64,000 bases of DNA from Apostichopus japonicus (taxonomy: Eukaryota; Echinodermata; Holothuroidea; Aspidochirotida; Stichopodidae), in NCBI RefSeq assembly GCF_037975245.1, contig NC_092579.1, positions 22,204,666 to 22,268,665 on the forward strand. Reading direction: 5' to 3'. Shown piece by piece: positions 13,801 through 27,570 of this stretch (its first letter is position 1; each line of letters begins with the position of its first letter). Under the pieces are notes generated by a model. That model saw only the letters and a list, made by a program, of their open reading frames with translations, was not told the origin of the DNA and did not search any database. The translations under genes and the position numbers were made by a program.

Positions 13801-15303
13801 GGCTATTGTCAATACGGTAATATTTCAAAAATACTGCTTGATACATACATCTTGGAATAATTTTTTTTAGGAGGGAATTAACGAAAAACATGGTGCAAGG
13901 GAAATGGTTCTCCTGTGTGACGTGGGACTACTATGATTGCTGTATTGAGCCGCTTCTTGGGGTACCCTTTTGATACCCTCTGTCGATGTTATTAGATATT
14001 AAAGGTGGAAGAGTAGAAATAAAATACTTTGCACTTTTCAAGTTTGCCTTTTGTATATAATATGTTAAATGCTACAGTGGATGAAGTGCCCAGGCAACAA
14101 AACGTTGATCATCGATACAATTTTGTCACCTACTCATCAATGATTCATTGACCATCACATCGGTGGCAGAGAAAGCTAGACGTGTTTATCAGTTTTGGCC
14201 ATGAATTGGAACATTATGTTGAGTAATCATACTCAGAAACTTTTCTTAAAAGTTCTGACCAAATCTTAAAAGGCTGCTGTGACGTTGACTTTATGATACG
14301 TAGTATTGGTGTGACAGTCCAGTAGGCTATTTTATTTGATCTAACAATGTTACAACTACCCACTGAGATGAAAGCACGCGTCTGATTAAAGATGTTATGT
14401 CGTCTCAGCGGAATCCAACAATATCGTATGCTGGAGTTTGGGTGACGTCACAGCCTTCCCTTTTCCGAAGTTCGATTTAGAGCCGATAGTAATTAAGATA
14501 GGGATAGTAAAAACGGAAAAGCAGCACAGTAACGATGAGAAATACATTTACGGAAAAAACAACGTACGTAGAAAATATGTTGTCTGGCATCATCGCTTTT
14601 AGCAATATATACTGCCGATTTAGCGACATAAACTGCCAATTTCTCACCTTTAATGTTTGTAATCTCGACCTATAGCCATAACAAAGAACTGGGCACCTTT
14701 GTTTTGGTCGCAATAGTACGTTCATTCGATCTCTGTGAATGTACCAAAGATTTTGGCGAAAAAAGGACCTCGTCGTGATTGTGTGATTATTTACTACACA
14801 ATAGTAACGGAAAAAAGTATTGTTTAAACCACGATGAGGCTTGAGAGGGATATTCTGCTAGCCAAGGATGCTTGATTAATGAAAAGGCCAGAAATTTTCT
14901 GCATCTTTAGATCAGAACCACATCCTAGTAGCAGTTGTGTGGCAAAATGCCTCTGGTCACAGCAGAGTGAATGTCTTCACAACAAACTTAATTGTATTTT
15001 TCTGTTTTCTTTTTCGTTTTCTTTTTCTGTTTCTTCTATAATATTTAACTGTTGCCTTTATTTCACAGACGAAGGTGAACAATTTAAAACACAATCAAAT
15101 ATGTTTATGAAATTCTTAATACAGAGAACCATTACAAGCTATTAAGCAAACATTCCAATTGTTTCAAAGCTGCAATGATCGATCAACAAGACAGGTATAC
15201 TAGGAAAGTAGATCTTTCCAAGAACCATTATGACATGACAGACCACCCACTGTGCTCTACTTCAGGGATTGAATGGAGTGTGTATCCACTCAAAATCAGT
15301 TCC
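10856..15303. other. non-coding; nothing coding recognised
   Basis: Includes a perfect TGACGTCA at 14443-14450 and short TA/TG repeats near 13380. A small hairpin GTAGC-aaaaaaat-GCTAC lies near 12515. Confidence 0.5.
13112..13172 (+). repeat. short tandem TATAATGTAC and GTAC-rich palindromic stretch
   Basis: TATAATGTAC repeated two to three times, followed by GTACGTAC and TACTATACTATACT. Confidence 0.6.
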
Positions 15304-15310
15304 GTTCAAT

Positions 15311-15332
15311 CATGGAGCTATATAGCTCCATG
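15311..15332. mobile_element. 22-bp palindromic micro-element with 7-bp target duplication (copy 1)
   Basis: Arms CATGGAGCTAT (15311-15321) and ATAGCTCCATG (15322-15332) form a perfect palindrome with no spacer. It is bracketed exactly by direct repeats GTTCAAT at 15304-15310 and 15333-15339. The same arms occur at 42100-42127 with a different flanking duplication, so the duplication is of target DNA and not part of the element. It is too short to encode anything. I read it as a minimal foldback transposon or an element reduced to its two inverted termini. Confidence 0.65.
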
Positions 15333-17004
15333 GTTCAATCAACCACATCTTGAGTTTTAGACAAGCTATCAAAATGGGATTTTCCACGAACAGTGTGGAA
15401 TATTTTTCTCTTCCGAAAAAAGTGTCACCTCGTCGGCCACTGTAATATCCCAAGAAAGACAATAAATTGTCCCTCATCAATACACCAGAGAGTCCGATAG
15501 AAGTGGTCAGATTTGCAGTGACACTTTTGTATCTCTTTTCACTGTTATATTCTCACTGCAATTTCATGAATTTTTGGTTGTTGTGAGAAACAAAAATTGG
15601 AAAATTTTCTCATTTGAATATAGATGCACCATTGCCCAGACAGTCTGTAAATGATGTTCATGGTGAAAAAAAATTTTTCTCTCACAAAACTAAAAGGGTC
15701 ACACTTTAAGCCATTAAAATTTGAGTCAAATTTAACCCTCATACATATGTTACCGGTGGGCGGGCGAAAGTTACCATTTGAGCTTGATTAAACGCCGCCC
15801 GGCCGTGTTATGATAGTATATGAAAAATTCAAGACTGTTACTTCTTGAATATCGTTACTTATCTCCCTGTAAGTACCTCGTAATCCCAGTAATTACATTT
15901 TTGATATAAAATGTCCCTCCTCTGGCAGGAATACTTTTAAGTAATGCCCTCTGCAAGACTTGTGCGTCTTGAGTCGAAACTTTTGGCTCAAATTTCATCT
16001 GGCTATCCCTGGTTTTTCTGAGAAATGGCAGGCTCCAGTGACAAAGAAGAGATAAGAGAAAGATTATCAATAGGCAGGCATTAAAAAAAAAGGACTTTAT
16101 ATAATTTGAGAGGCCTGTGATATTCTACAGTCAGTTTTCTTTTGCTCCATTGGTTTCGTTAATGCATAATTTAGGGAAAATGTGTGGGTTTTTTTGTGTT
16201 TTTTTTGTAGAAATTTATACCTCAAACTGGCACAGTTGCTTCAAGCCGCATTTAAATAAAGAACACTTTGAAAGGGATATTGCCGTGGACAGGCGTTGTA
16301 AAACATCCTGAAATATTTTGATTGATAAACAATATTCCAAATGTTTGACAGTAGTTGAAAACAACTCTCTTAACGATCTGATCGTCTCTGACTCGAAGTT
16401 AGGTCGATCGAATGCTAAACTGGATCCAAGGTATGTGGCACTGGATTGTGATGTCATCAACGGTTCGCACGTACGGTAACATTCCAAGTGTTTGTTACCT
16501 GCTGTTATACTCTTCTGGTTGATCTACCCCTCGTAATTTGATTTACATTTGGGACTCTTTTGTAGAAATCTTTTTTCATCACTCTGTGGATAAAAAGATT
16601 AAAATATTATATAAAAAGAATTTAAAAAAAAAAATTATTTCCAACTCGATTGCCCTGTCTGTTGCCAGATGCATGTACCAAAGAAGCAACGCAAATTAAA
16701 AATAAAATCATATATTCCTCTTGCCACACGACCGAAAGCTATGATCAGGATATGGTTCGGACATAAAATTCGAAGCAACCTTGCTAATCAATTATCGTTG
16801 GCCACGGGAACATCCCCTTTGAAATGAAAATTTTCAACACGTAAGCAAAATATTGCCATGAATTGGATATAACTAGGTTAGAAATGAAAGGAAACAGGAA
16901 TTAACGAAAAATGTACCATGTGGGGGAGGGGGAATATAGCTCATTGAGATTATAAATACCAAGCTTAATATTTATGCACATCTTTTTTTCAATTTTTTTT
17001 TTTC

Positions 17005-17022
17005 GGGGGGGGGGGGGGGGGG
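17005..17022 (+). repeat. poly(G), 18 bases, after poly(T)
   Basis: T-rich run directly followed by an uninterrupted G18. Quadruplex-capable, with strong strand asymmetry. Confidence 0.9.
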
Positions 17023-17546
17023 CTTTCATTATCATAGGTCATCAAACATTTGCTAAACATATCACAATATGACTGATGTTGTCTAAGGTTTCAGCCCTGC
17101 AGCTCTTTGTTTACTCTCTCCGTTCTCGTTATTTCTGCCTATGTAAACAAATCCATACTTACTGACAATGAAGTAAACTGCCTCCTCACGCTAATTCCAA
17201 GAATAGTTGAGATCTAATCTCTTTGACCTAATTAACACGCCTTAATATATTATTACCCTATACAAGGCTGAAGTAATTATATGCCACGAACAATGAAACT
17301 TTTTCAGAAAACAAATTATGTTAACAATCGTTTCTGATGATGAAGGTTTAATATTTTGGCTGGTTATGTGATGGTGGTAGTTTTTTTTTTTTTTCTGTCC
17401 ATTTTGTATATAATTACATGAGTGAAATATTGCATCGTTCCAAATAAAGTGTTTTCAGAAAATATCGTTTGATGTTTATTCATTGAGGTATTAAGAAGGA
17501 TTTTAAGATTAATCCATCACCATTGTTCGGCAGTGTGGCCAAAAGT

Positions 17547-17640
17547 GACACACACACACACATAAATATGTAGACAGATATTAAAGTATAAATATATACA
17601 TACATATAAATATACATATACACACATATATATGTGTGTG
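17547..17640 (+). repeat. (AC)n and TA/CA palindromic microsatellite
   Basis: CACACACACACACA (17547-17562), then TACATA/TATA repeats ending in CACACATATATATGTGTGTG, a perfect palindrome. Confidence 0.85.
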
Positions 17641-20163
17641 GGTCTCTCATGATGTGGAATACATCACAGTAACATAGTGTCACAGTCGTAGCCCTCTGTA
17701 TGGAGAAATGCTGTACATATATTGAATGCCAGGTGCTTGCTTGTTTGCTGTGACAACACATGTTGTAACTTTTAAGAGGATTTGAAGTACTATTGAAGTG
17801 GGCGTTATTAATTTATGTGCAGTATCATGAAATTAAGAATGGCTGGATTTACTGGTCAAGATAATCCCAGTTACTAATAAAATAGGTTCAGATAGTCCAG
17901 TTCTTACTCTATGCAAGAAGATACAGTATTAAATTACATCTTTTTTTGAGTTTAGTAGAAGCAACAGGTTTTACTTTCAAACACTTGGTCAGATTCTCCT
18001 TGTGTTCTTAAGTTTAGATATGCTGCACGAACTTTCTCTTTTCTTTAAGAAATGTATGCCTCATGCCATCATTTGATGACTGTTAAGTATCAATCAGGTA
18101 CTGGATAGGTTTGTTCTGAACAAAGGATACAATAACAAAATATATCAAATGTTATCTGAGGTTGTGCTGTTCAGTTGTATGTTATTATTAGAACAGTAAA
18201 TAGTTAAAAACCCTTTTTGAAGGTATACCGTGATTATTAAATGTGTTGGCGGAGCTGGACACTCAAGTACACACATCCCCCGCACTCTCACATCTACATA
18301 GGAAATGTTACTGTTGATGAAGGATAAATATACATATCTATATATATATATCAATCTACATATATATAGATCCATATATATGATATGTGTGTGTGTGGGT
18401 AGAAAGTGTGCATGTTCTTCTAGTTCACAGACAATTGGAAATGCACTTTCTATAGGATACATCCTTACAACTATTTTTAGCCGTTGTGTCTAATTGCCTA
18501 ACTAATAAAGTGGAGCTTAGTCAGAATTTATCACTTTTACTTCATGTATGGATTATCATAACAGTTCGGTTTTCATTTACAAATGTGACCTCTGGTGTGC
18601 GTGGTGATGTATTTTATGAATATAGGTTGTGTGTTTTTTATAGCTAGCTTCACTCATTACTTATTCCCAACTCCCACCCCTCACCCTCCCTCCTCCCCCC
18701 CTCTTCCTCTCCCCTGAACCAAATATGTTTCGACCTTCATAGTGGCAGTAACTGGTTGTTAACAGTACAAATTAACTGTAGAGATGACCAGTAGTGGTTG
18801 ACTGAAGCACCTTGCGAGAAGGAGTTTTTTCTTTTTTGGAATTGGAAAAAAGTTGTTTTGGCATTTCTTAATTTGTATAATGTGTAAAAGACACACCCAT
18901 CAACTTTTCCCTTCCACTATGTAGTCACGTTTAACATTATTACATTATTTCATTCAAAATTTTCAAATTTCAGATCAAACACGTCCCTTTCTTTTCCTCC
19001 ATCCACCCTTTCAAGTTTATCCCCTACGCTAGCGACTAAATGTCAGCTGAAGCCCCACCGCTCACTAGCTTTCACATCAACTTCAATGTGTTGCCAAAAA
19101 AAGAAAAGTGAAGGGTTAAATATGGCACGATATTCTAGCAACAAAGAAACCTAATTACACCGACCTTCGTTAAATACATCAGGGAGGTTGGTTTCTCAGA
19201 AAGCTGACAGTAATTAAGAAGGCGTTTTATGCATGCGATAACTTTTGTCAGGGTACAGTACTAATCAACCTATGAAGAGAAGATAGTCCACGCTCATTGC
19301 TCTCCTTTCATTTTATAACATAAAAAAGAAAGGAAAAGAAAAATTGACGCCATATTGTAGGTGGGTTTATAAATAGCAAACGCCATCCTACACATCTGGG
19401 GCTGTGAGTTCTGAGCAAAAGTTTATTGTCAGGCTTCTAAAACTTACATATTATGATTTATGTATGCACTATAGTGAAATACTTCAACGAGATCTCCCCC
19501 ATTTTCATCATGTTTAAAAACATATATTTATATACACACATAATAAATAAATATAAATTATATATATATATTTTAAAAAATTCAAAGTAAAAAATATGAT
19601 AGACTTCCAAAAATTTGAAGATCCATATAATTCTGTACCCCTTATATTTCTCTAACGTAGAGTAGATTCAGTCTAAATAATATTGGGGGGGGGATGGAAA
19701 GAAATTGCATTTTATTTCAAATTTTGAGTGGCAGAAGAAAAAGAAGAAGTGTTACCCATTATTACGTATAATAAAACACAAGAAGGTTCATTTAAACTGA
19801 AAAGTGAAGTATAAATGGTTTTGATTGCATAGACCACATTCTGATGTCCTGAAGAGTTTTCGTTTGCGAAGTCACCCACGTTGTTTGTGTTTCTTTCTGA
19901 CATTTGCAAACACATTTGAAATGTTTTCTTTTAAACAGGAAATGGAATTGTGAATGTTACAGTAGGATCCTTCCACCACTCTGAGTTTACCAGTGTCATA
20001 TTTGATTTAAATATAGATTTGTTTTTATGAATCATCTCACTAGTCGAAGTCATTTTGTGAATTAATATGATTCTTGCGCGTGTGTGTGTGGGTGTTTGTG
20101 TACGTTAGTTACTTACCCGTTTGTAAAAAGGGGAACAATAGCAAATGTATTATTGCCTATTTT

Positions 20164-20167
<4 letters not shown>

Positions 20168-20238
<71 letters not shown>

Positions 20239-20247
20239 TATATATAT

Positions 20248-20286
<39 letters not shown>

Positions 20287-20322
20287 TATATATATAGATA
20301 TATGTATATATATTTATATATA
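20168..20322 (+). repeat. (TA)n microsatellite, about 155 bp
   Basis: TA repeat with ATGT, ATAA and ATAG interruptions. Confidence 0.95.
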
Positions 20323-21319
20323 CAGCTCTATTGAAATCCTTTTAGATTTATCACATTGTGTCTTTTTTGTGTGAAGGCTGTTTTATCAATTTGGGAAGGC
20401 TTTCAAATTTAAATGTACCATTCATTAATTATTTCCTGCCCCAATTCTAAAGCAAGTCATAAAAGCAAAAGAAAGATACTTGTAGCTTGTGGGTTGATTA
20501 ATAATATATAATAGTGGTTAAAACCACCTGCAGCTTTTACGATATGATAAAAACATAAAAGAGTTTTTTTATTTTTTTATTATCTTGATTTCCAAGAATA
20601 TCTGATAGGCTGTATTTATATATATTTATATACTTGAAATTAATAAAGAACCATTAGCAGTCAAACCCTTCCTTATAGAGTTAACATGAAGGTTATACTC
20701 GAGTCTTAATTGAATCTAACAAGGATGATATCAAAGGATAAAGTATTCGAAGGGTTTCAATTACCCCAGTAAAGCAACACAAAGGGATTACAGATCACTC
20801 ATGCTAATTGAAAGATTATAGCATTTCTAAGAATGTTTCAGAAATTTACTTTACAGTGTAGCAGCCCAATACTGTTTGTTCTCTTCCCTTCCTGTGTGTG
20901 TGTTGTGGTGTGCGTGTGCGTACGTAGGTGTGCGTGCGTGTATAGAAGGTTAAACCCGGCCATAGCAACTCCTTTCTGTTAACGTTTGTTGGCGTTATTT
21001 GTAGTAACAGCAAAAGGTCCCCGATGTTATATGGAATATCAATTGATTTCATAGAACGTGACACTATAATTGATCAGAATGGAGAGAGAGTATCTCTTTC
21101 AAAGTAAAGGGTAAACAGGAAATCGTTTGGCAATAAAATGTCAGGGACTTGGAAATATCAGTTTATAGGATCACATCTGGCCTTGTTTATATTTGGAAGG
21201 TACATTTTCATAACTAACGACAGTCCACCCCCCCCCCCAAGTCATCAGATTTTGATTCTAGTCCTTTCACCTCTGTTTTTTTGTTAGTGTGTGTTGTTAT
21301 GTGATGGGTTTTTTTTTTT

Positions 21320-21343
21320 GGGGGGGGGGAGGGTTGGGCGGGG
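21320..21343 (+). repeat. G-quadruplex-type motif
   Basis: G10-A-GGG-TT-GGG-C-GGGG, a classic four-run pattern with 1-2 nt loops, directly after a T-run. Confidence 0.7.
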
Positions 21344-22279
21344 TTTGTTGTTGTTTTGTTTTCTTTTGGTAATAATTCTTACCATCTTGAAAAATTAAAT
21401 TGCATTGATATTAGTTGCATAGAAACAGTGAGGGTTTACTATATATTACTTCACCTGATTATCAAACTAAATTGTGGGTTTATTTCATGCTACTCTTTGG
21501 GCAGAGATCCTGCTGAAACAGACCCTATTTTGATCTGTGTAACTAGTTCCTACTTTCTATCGTTGATTTCATTCAAAAGGTCGAGTAATTGTTTCCCGAC
21601 ATCACATAGTCTTTATCGATGCCATTTAAAATTTGTTTTTTTTATTTGGATTCCCATGCCCCTGTTTTTCAGACAGTCTTAACTTTAACTTGATCTTGAT
21701 TTTCTCGGTTACAGTTTTTGTTCGATTCAGTAATTTATTGGCACTTTAATCAAAACCATATCGCAGCTTACATTCTTGTCGACAATAAACCGCAATTTCT
21801 CTTCTGAAAAAGCATTTCAAAACCTGCCGATGGAGGATCGAAGTACGCATAATTTAAATCCCTGATATTCAAACTATTTGGTGGTGATCCCAATAAGTAC
21901 CTTTTCATCATCTTGGTGACCCTTCTGTAGTGAATGGTGTGCTCGGGGGGGGGGGAGGGGGGGTGGTTTCTCTGGAAGGAGGTATCCCTCCCTTCGCATT
22001 TCCCAAATGAGAAGTTTTTGTATTTTTTTAAGGGTGCCTCTAGAGGTCCAAAAATGGTATTATAGCTTTGAAGTATCTTGTGAAAGATTTTTCCATCTTT
22101 TGCCACACAAATATTAGCAATTACAACTTTTTCCGTCGTTTTTTAGGGCAAACCTCAAAGAGGATCACGAACCCGATCCACTTTGAAAACCGGGGATTTA
22201 GATCATTTGATAGAAAATTATACCCGTTTGATTTAGCTCTGTAATTTGACCCTCAAGTTCATAAATATCCTTGTGTGCA

Positions 22280-22440
22280 CAGTGTTAGATAACTTACCCT
22301 CCCCTTCCACCTCCTCCCGTCCCTTTGTCAGACCCATCAATTTGTCCTGGCTATTTATATATATACTTCTAATGCATATTTCCTAGTGTGTACAAATATA
22401 GATAACTTACCCTTCCCCATCCCCTACCCTGACCCACCCC
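22280..22440 (+). repeat. two-copy tandem duplication, period 113 bp
   Basis: AGATAACTTACCCT at 22287 and 22400, each followed by a C-rich stretch and preceded by a GTGTGYACA block. Confidence 0.5.
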
Positions 22441-22737
22441 CTACCCTTCCCCCTCCCATCAACTTTCCCTCTCTTCATTTTCATTCTTTCTTTCCTCTCT
22501 TTACTGCCCATGTGTGGTTGTTGATTTTATATATCTGTCTGCTTTGTGATATTAATCAATTGTAACCAGTAGACCTGCCGGGCAGAGTTCTTTATATATC
22601 CTTTCTTGATTCTGCAGGTAAGCAGTGACTCTTTCCTTCCATGGTAGGTCTAGACAATCTCTTCTTCTCTTCTCCATTTTATGTCGTAATTGTATATAAC
22701 AGTGACATCAAACGCACCAAATATCCCTGCAGTCTTT

Positions 22738-22762
22738 ATACAACAACAGCAACAACAACAAA
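22738..22762 (+). repeat. (CAA)n trinucleotide repeat
   Basis: CAACAACAGCAACAACAACAAA with one CAG variant. Confidence 0.8.
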
Positions 22763-23465
22763 TCCGTCTTCATTCATTGTTTGTGCTTCCGCTTTTTCTG
22801 TTCCATTTTGAAGAGACACTCCGATCTGTCGACTGAAATGGAGTTTACTTTGGGATGGTTTCTTCTCTCAGCAGCTCTTGAGAGATGGTCCTCCCATGCA
22901 CTCCAGAGCTCAGAGTAACTTTCAGCATGCCTTTGGTGCCCCCTCTCCATATGCCATAATGCCCTTAAAGCTCATGATTCGTTACTGAAAGCAACAACTG
23001 CCGTACCCCTTTAATCGAGTAGTGGGTGGTACCCTCATAACTATCTGCATGATTATTAACTTGTCGTCCCAAAGTAAAGCAACATTTGAGCCAGGAAAAC
23101 AGGTAACATTGCAGCTTCCTGGGAAGCCTAGAAGATCTCAGATGTATGGATTTACAAGAGAAGCCCTGAATCTTTCGTCTTACCCTGAAAATAACAAATT
23201 TATCTTGTTGCCTTTTCAAATCTTTTGGGATTGCCTTGATAGCTGAAGAAATACTCCAGTGCCTGCCCCTTCAATGAATATCTAAGGCTATTTCTAACAT
23301 TCTCCTCTGGATACTTTATTATCGAGCCCCGATGCATCATCAATCTCGCTGCCCGTCCGATGGTCCTCTCCATCTTCCTCTCATATCTGTGCATGTGTCT
23401 ATATAGCTTATAAATGGCAGTGGTGTATTCATAGTGATATCTGACCATGGTGACAATCCGGCAGC

Positions 23466-23830
<365 letters not shown>

Positions 23831-24067
23831 ATGTATACAAGTCCACGTGGATATTGCAGTATCAGCAGTTTCCTTCCTGCATGAAAGCAATGGGAGTAAT
23901 ATATTTGAAGAAAACGGTCTCAGCTTAGTAGGTGTCAAGGAACTATATCTGCTTACCTTTAAATTTGCACAAATTGTTTTTTTCCACATATATTTATGTT
24001 TTGCACACAATTGGATGGGAGGGACTGTATTCCACTTTGTGTAATATAGCCTTGCCATTTAAGTACA

Positions 24068-24330
24068 TCATTTATAAGTGCTAGATTTCTAGATTCTGTG
24101 CTAGATTCTTCTCCGAGTATGGTTACTGTCCCACCCCACCCCACCATCCACTCCCACTTTCCACACCCTGTGTCAGTATGCACCGTCAATGTAATTATCA
24201 TGCATTAGGAAGCGTGTCATTTATAAGTGCTAAATTTGATCTTTAAGATTCTTCTCCAAGTATGGTTAGTATCCCTCCCACCCGCCCCCCACCCATGTAT
24301 CCCAACTTCACATTGCCCTCCTCTCTAGCC
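24068..24330 (+). repeat. two-copy tandem duplication, period 150 bp
   Basis: CATTTATAAGTGCTA at 24068 and 24218. In both units AGATTCTTCTCCRAGTATGGTTA is followed by a C-rich tract and a CACTTTCCACA/ACTTCACATTG block. Confidence 0.6.
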
Positions 24331-25365
24331 ATATTCCAAATATAGGAGAATCATATGGATGCAATTGGATGTTACATAAATATCTTTTGTCTATATTTTA
24401 AGGGCATACGGTTTATTTTCAATGCACCAACTCTGACTGTATATTATGTATTAATTACACGCAGCTGCTAAAACGTGCCCACTTTGGTACTTCATTGAAT
24501 TTGCTTAATCTGCTATGTCACGTCAGAGTTGTAGCCCAATCCTGTTTGTTTTCATTTCTTTTGTTTTCTTTGAATTGTTGTTTTGAATGTGTGTTTGTTT
24601 TTGGGGGGGGGGTAGGGGGGTTATCTTGTGTTTTTTTTTATCCAGTCATTTATGATTTCTAAGAAAAAAAAGATTGAAGTCAAGCTTTAAACCATAATCT
24701 TTGACGAAAGAAAACTAGATTTAAACTTCTTCAGGCTTTTTGTTCACGAGCCAATCGTAAACCATCACCACATTTGTAGTTTTAATCGTTTTTCATTCGT
24801 AGTTAACAAAACGGCCAAACAAGGTCCTTCCCTGTAGGATATCCTTAATTGTCCTTTTGTAAGAGCACAAACAAAAACAAGGAACTGTTGGTTTTGATTG
24901 TTACGGTAGATGATTCATTGACAGTCAAGATATTTCCTCGTTACCTGAAAAACAAAACGACCATCCTCGATCGGCTTATTAGCTTTACCTACTAAACTTT
25001 ACTTTCCATTAAAAAACTATGTATTGTTTTAAGGATGTTGTGGTATGAACCTTTATACCGAGTGGGAGATCTGACACTAGAAATGTGAACTTTTCCTGTA
25101 AGAATGCTTAATCGAATAAACAGACACGTATGCTAATTGTCTCAATGATATCACACAACAGTTTCGAAATGAACCTTTAATTTTGATTCAATGTGAAACA
25201 GAGCTGCTGAAGGAAGAAGTTAGAAACAGCATGAAAGGCAGGGACCGGTATAGCTGATACAACAAACAAAAAATCAAAAAATTAAGAGAATTTGTTTAAA
25301 CTCCCCACTGCTTACATTTAAAGCTGTCCAAATGTTCAGCCGACTTTACCAAACTATAGTTCGAG

Positions 25366-25480
25366 AGAGCGTTGTGGTCAAGTGGTTATAAAGGCAGTGG
25401 ACTTGTGATCTAAGGATTGCAGGTTCGAGTCCTGGCCAGATCATTATGATGTGTCCTTGGGCAAGGATATGTGAACTTCC
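25366..25480 (+). mobile_element. tRNA-derived SINE-like copy (5' head)
   Basis: A Pol III A-box-like sequence TGGTCAAGTGG (25375-25385) and a perfect B box GGTTCGAGTCC (25422-25432) are correctly spaced. The T-arm pairs CAGG/CCTG, but acceptor and anticodon stems do not pair well, so this is not a working tRNA. About 20 bp after the tRNA part is TGTCCTTGGGCAAGG (25452-25466), which I read as a SINE body block. No clear tail or target duplication was found, so the 3' limit is uncertain. Confidence 0.65.
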
Positions 25481-27570
25481 AACTTTTATTCTTCTAATTA
25501 ACTCAGAGTTTTAACTCTTTTACACTAGAAATTCCTTTTTTGCTTAGTTTCATCAGCGGCAGCTACGTAGCATCTCCTTCACTCTACTCTTTGATATGTA
25601 CTTTCCATCTCTTTCACTGTTAAAATGTGCTATCACATTTATTGACAAATGAAAACTTGGCACTGGTACTTCCCCTCCCAAATGTTGGTTTCTCTCTTTC
25701 TACCTAAAGCTCAACTAATAACAATACTTTTTTTTTTTTTTTACAGCTACACACTCACATTGTTAAATGCAAGATCTTTTTTTAGGTATTTGGCTTCCCT
25801 TTCCTACAAAGTAAACTGATAAATAAGTGCAATGGAAACCTGTTTATCCTTTTTTTGTAAAGATACTTTTCCTAGAAAAATGTCAGGGACTCTAGGGTCA
25901 TTAGATTACACCACATCAGGAAATCCAAAGAGTGCAGCTATAACAAGACCATTTGGAATTGATATATCAGGGAGCCCTGTAATCACTTTAGATAGAATTC
26001 ATAGTATACACCTCTAGTTGTGTGTAGAGTTGAGAGATACTGGAGCTGCACTTTCTCGGTGGTGAACTCGCCACAACCTCAAAAGGAGATTAATTTTAGC
26101 CCAGCTGACTTTGAATCCACCAACAGAGCACATTGGATCCTACAAAATTTAGGTGGTATTATGAAGCTTGGAAAAAATGAAACAATCTGATAATGACATT
26201 TCAAGTTTGTGGGGTGCAATGATACCTGTGTTTGACTATGAACAGTGCATAACTTGGCTACTTCATCTGACATAGCTAATAGGGCTTGGGGGAGGGGGGG
26301 GTAACCACAAAGATATCTTCCAGATTGTGTGACTGTAGTGTCGCCAGATTAACTCCAATCCCCTCTTACCCGCCTCCTATGCATGGTCTGATCTACCCTT
26401 ATCCTTAACATTCTTGCGCTGCGCCCCCCGATGACCCTGTATCCGGTGATTCCCTGCTCTCTTCCTTCTGAATCTACCAGTCAAAAGTCCTATAAGCATG
26501 TTGTTTTTTTACCTAGGATATTTGATCCGGCCGCTTCAATCTGTTAATACCAGTTTGTAGGTTAGTTAGATCGGAGTGCATATGTATAAAAGACAGATAA
26601 GTATCGTCATTAGTAAATAAATACTCATTAAGTTCTGGGGTTTTGCAGTTTTGAAATGCCGAAAAATGACAACTTCGTTAATAAAATCAGTTTACAATGA
26701 CTTTTGGTATGAAAACTGCAAGGGTGCATTAATGTATATCCTCCACCCCTATGGTCGTTGACGAGGTGGGATTATGTAGGGGGTAGGTACACTATCTTGC
26801 ACAGTATTCAGTGATACCCTGAACAAGAAATGGGACTTGAAGTGAACATGCTCCCTCTCCCTCTCCCTCCCCCCCCCCCTTCCAATTGTTTTTTTTTTAG
26901 AAGCACAAATTTGACAGCACATACGAATCATTTTGACTACTTAATTGCTTATTTGTCCAGTTTTATTTTTGGTCTCTTCATGTTTTCTTTGACCGAAAGT
27001 TACACCAACAAAGAGAAATCCTGAATTTGCATCATTTATTTTTTTGTTTGTGTTTTTTAACAGCTCTTCAGTGTATCTCCCAAGTATTTCCAAGTTTTAA
27101 AGAAAATAATCAAATATTTTCAAATATTGCTTTTCTGGATGCTTTGATATGACCCTCCAAATCCTTTCCCAGACAATGAAATGGTTTAAAAATTTAGACA
27201 ATTAAAGTGTCTTCGAGGGAAACGTTTGATCGATCGAGCATCAAGAGTGGGAGTTAAATGTTTGTTGAATAATATAGAAGATCAGTAAACATTAATTTGA
27301 CTTTGTAGCAAAAAATTTTTGGGGGGGAAATGCTTCGAGGATGATAGCGAAAATGCTTGTTGAGTATAGAAGATCAGTGACCATTAATTTGACTTTTCTA
27401 GCATATTAAATATCTTTTTGGGAAAAGTGTTTTTGATAGCTGTGGAGACTTGTTGAGCATATCACAGCAGTCACTATAAGTTCACCATATACCATCTTTG
27501 GTTTCTTCAAACTGAAGTGAGTCTATGACAGGCTGGGGGTGGGTGGGGGTGGTTCTCAATAAACTACGAG
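25481..27570. other. non-coding; no gene recognised
   Basis: T-run at 25729-25742, C-run near 26868. A 61-codon plus-strand frame at 25832-26017 has no splice or homology support. Confidence 0.5.

Larger units (their letters stand above)
15340..20167. other. non-coding; microsatellites and homopolymers only
   Basis: Contains T/G runs near 17 kb, AC/TA repeats near 17.6 and 18.35 kb, and C/T-rich tract at 18670-18715. No frame has supporting features. Confidence 0.5.
20323..23465. other. non-coding; GT-rich, G-rich and C-rich tracts
   Basis: GT-type repeat at 20894-20943, C-run near 21226, quadruplex motif near 21330, G-runs near 21945. No gene recognised. Confidence 0.5.

Noticed and set aside
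21356-21682. 108-codon plus-strand open frame
   Set aside because: Chance length, next to homopolymer runs, rich in Ser/Phe/Leu from T-rich DNA, and no coding features.
21768-22106. 112-codon minus-strand open frame
   Set aside because: Crosses a G-run and shows no domain, start context or splice sites; treated as chance.
25366-25440. Functional tRNA gene
   Set aside because: A and B boxes are good, but the acceptor and anticodon stems do not pair, and a SINE-type block follows; called a SINE head.
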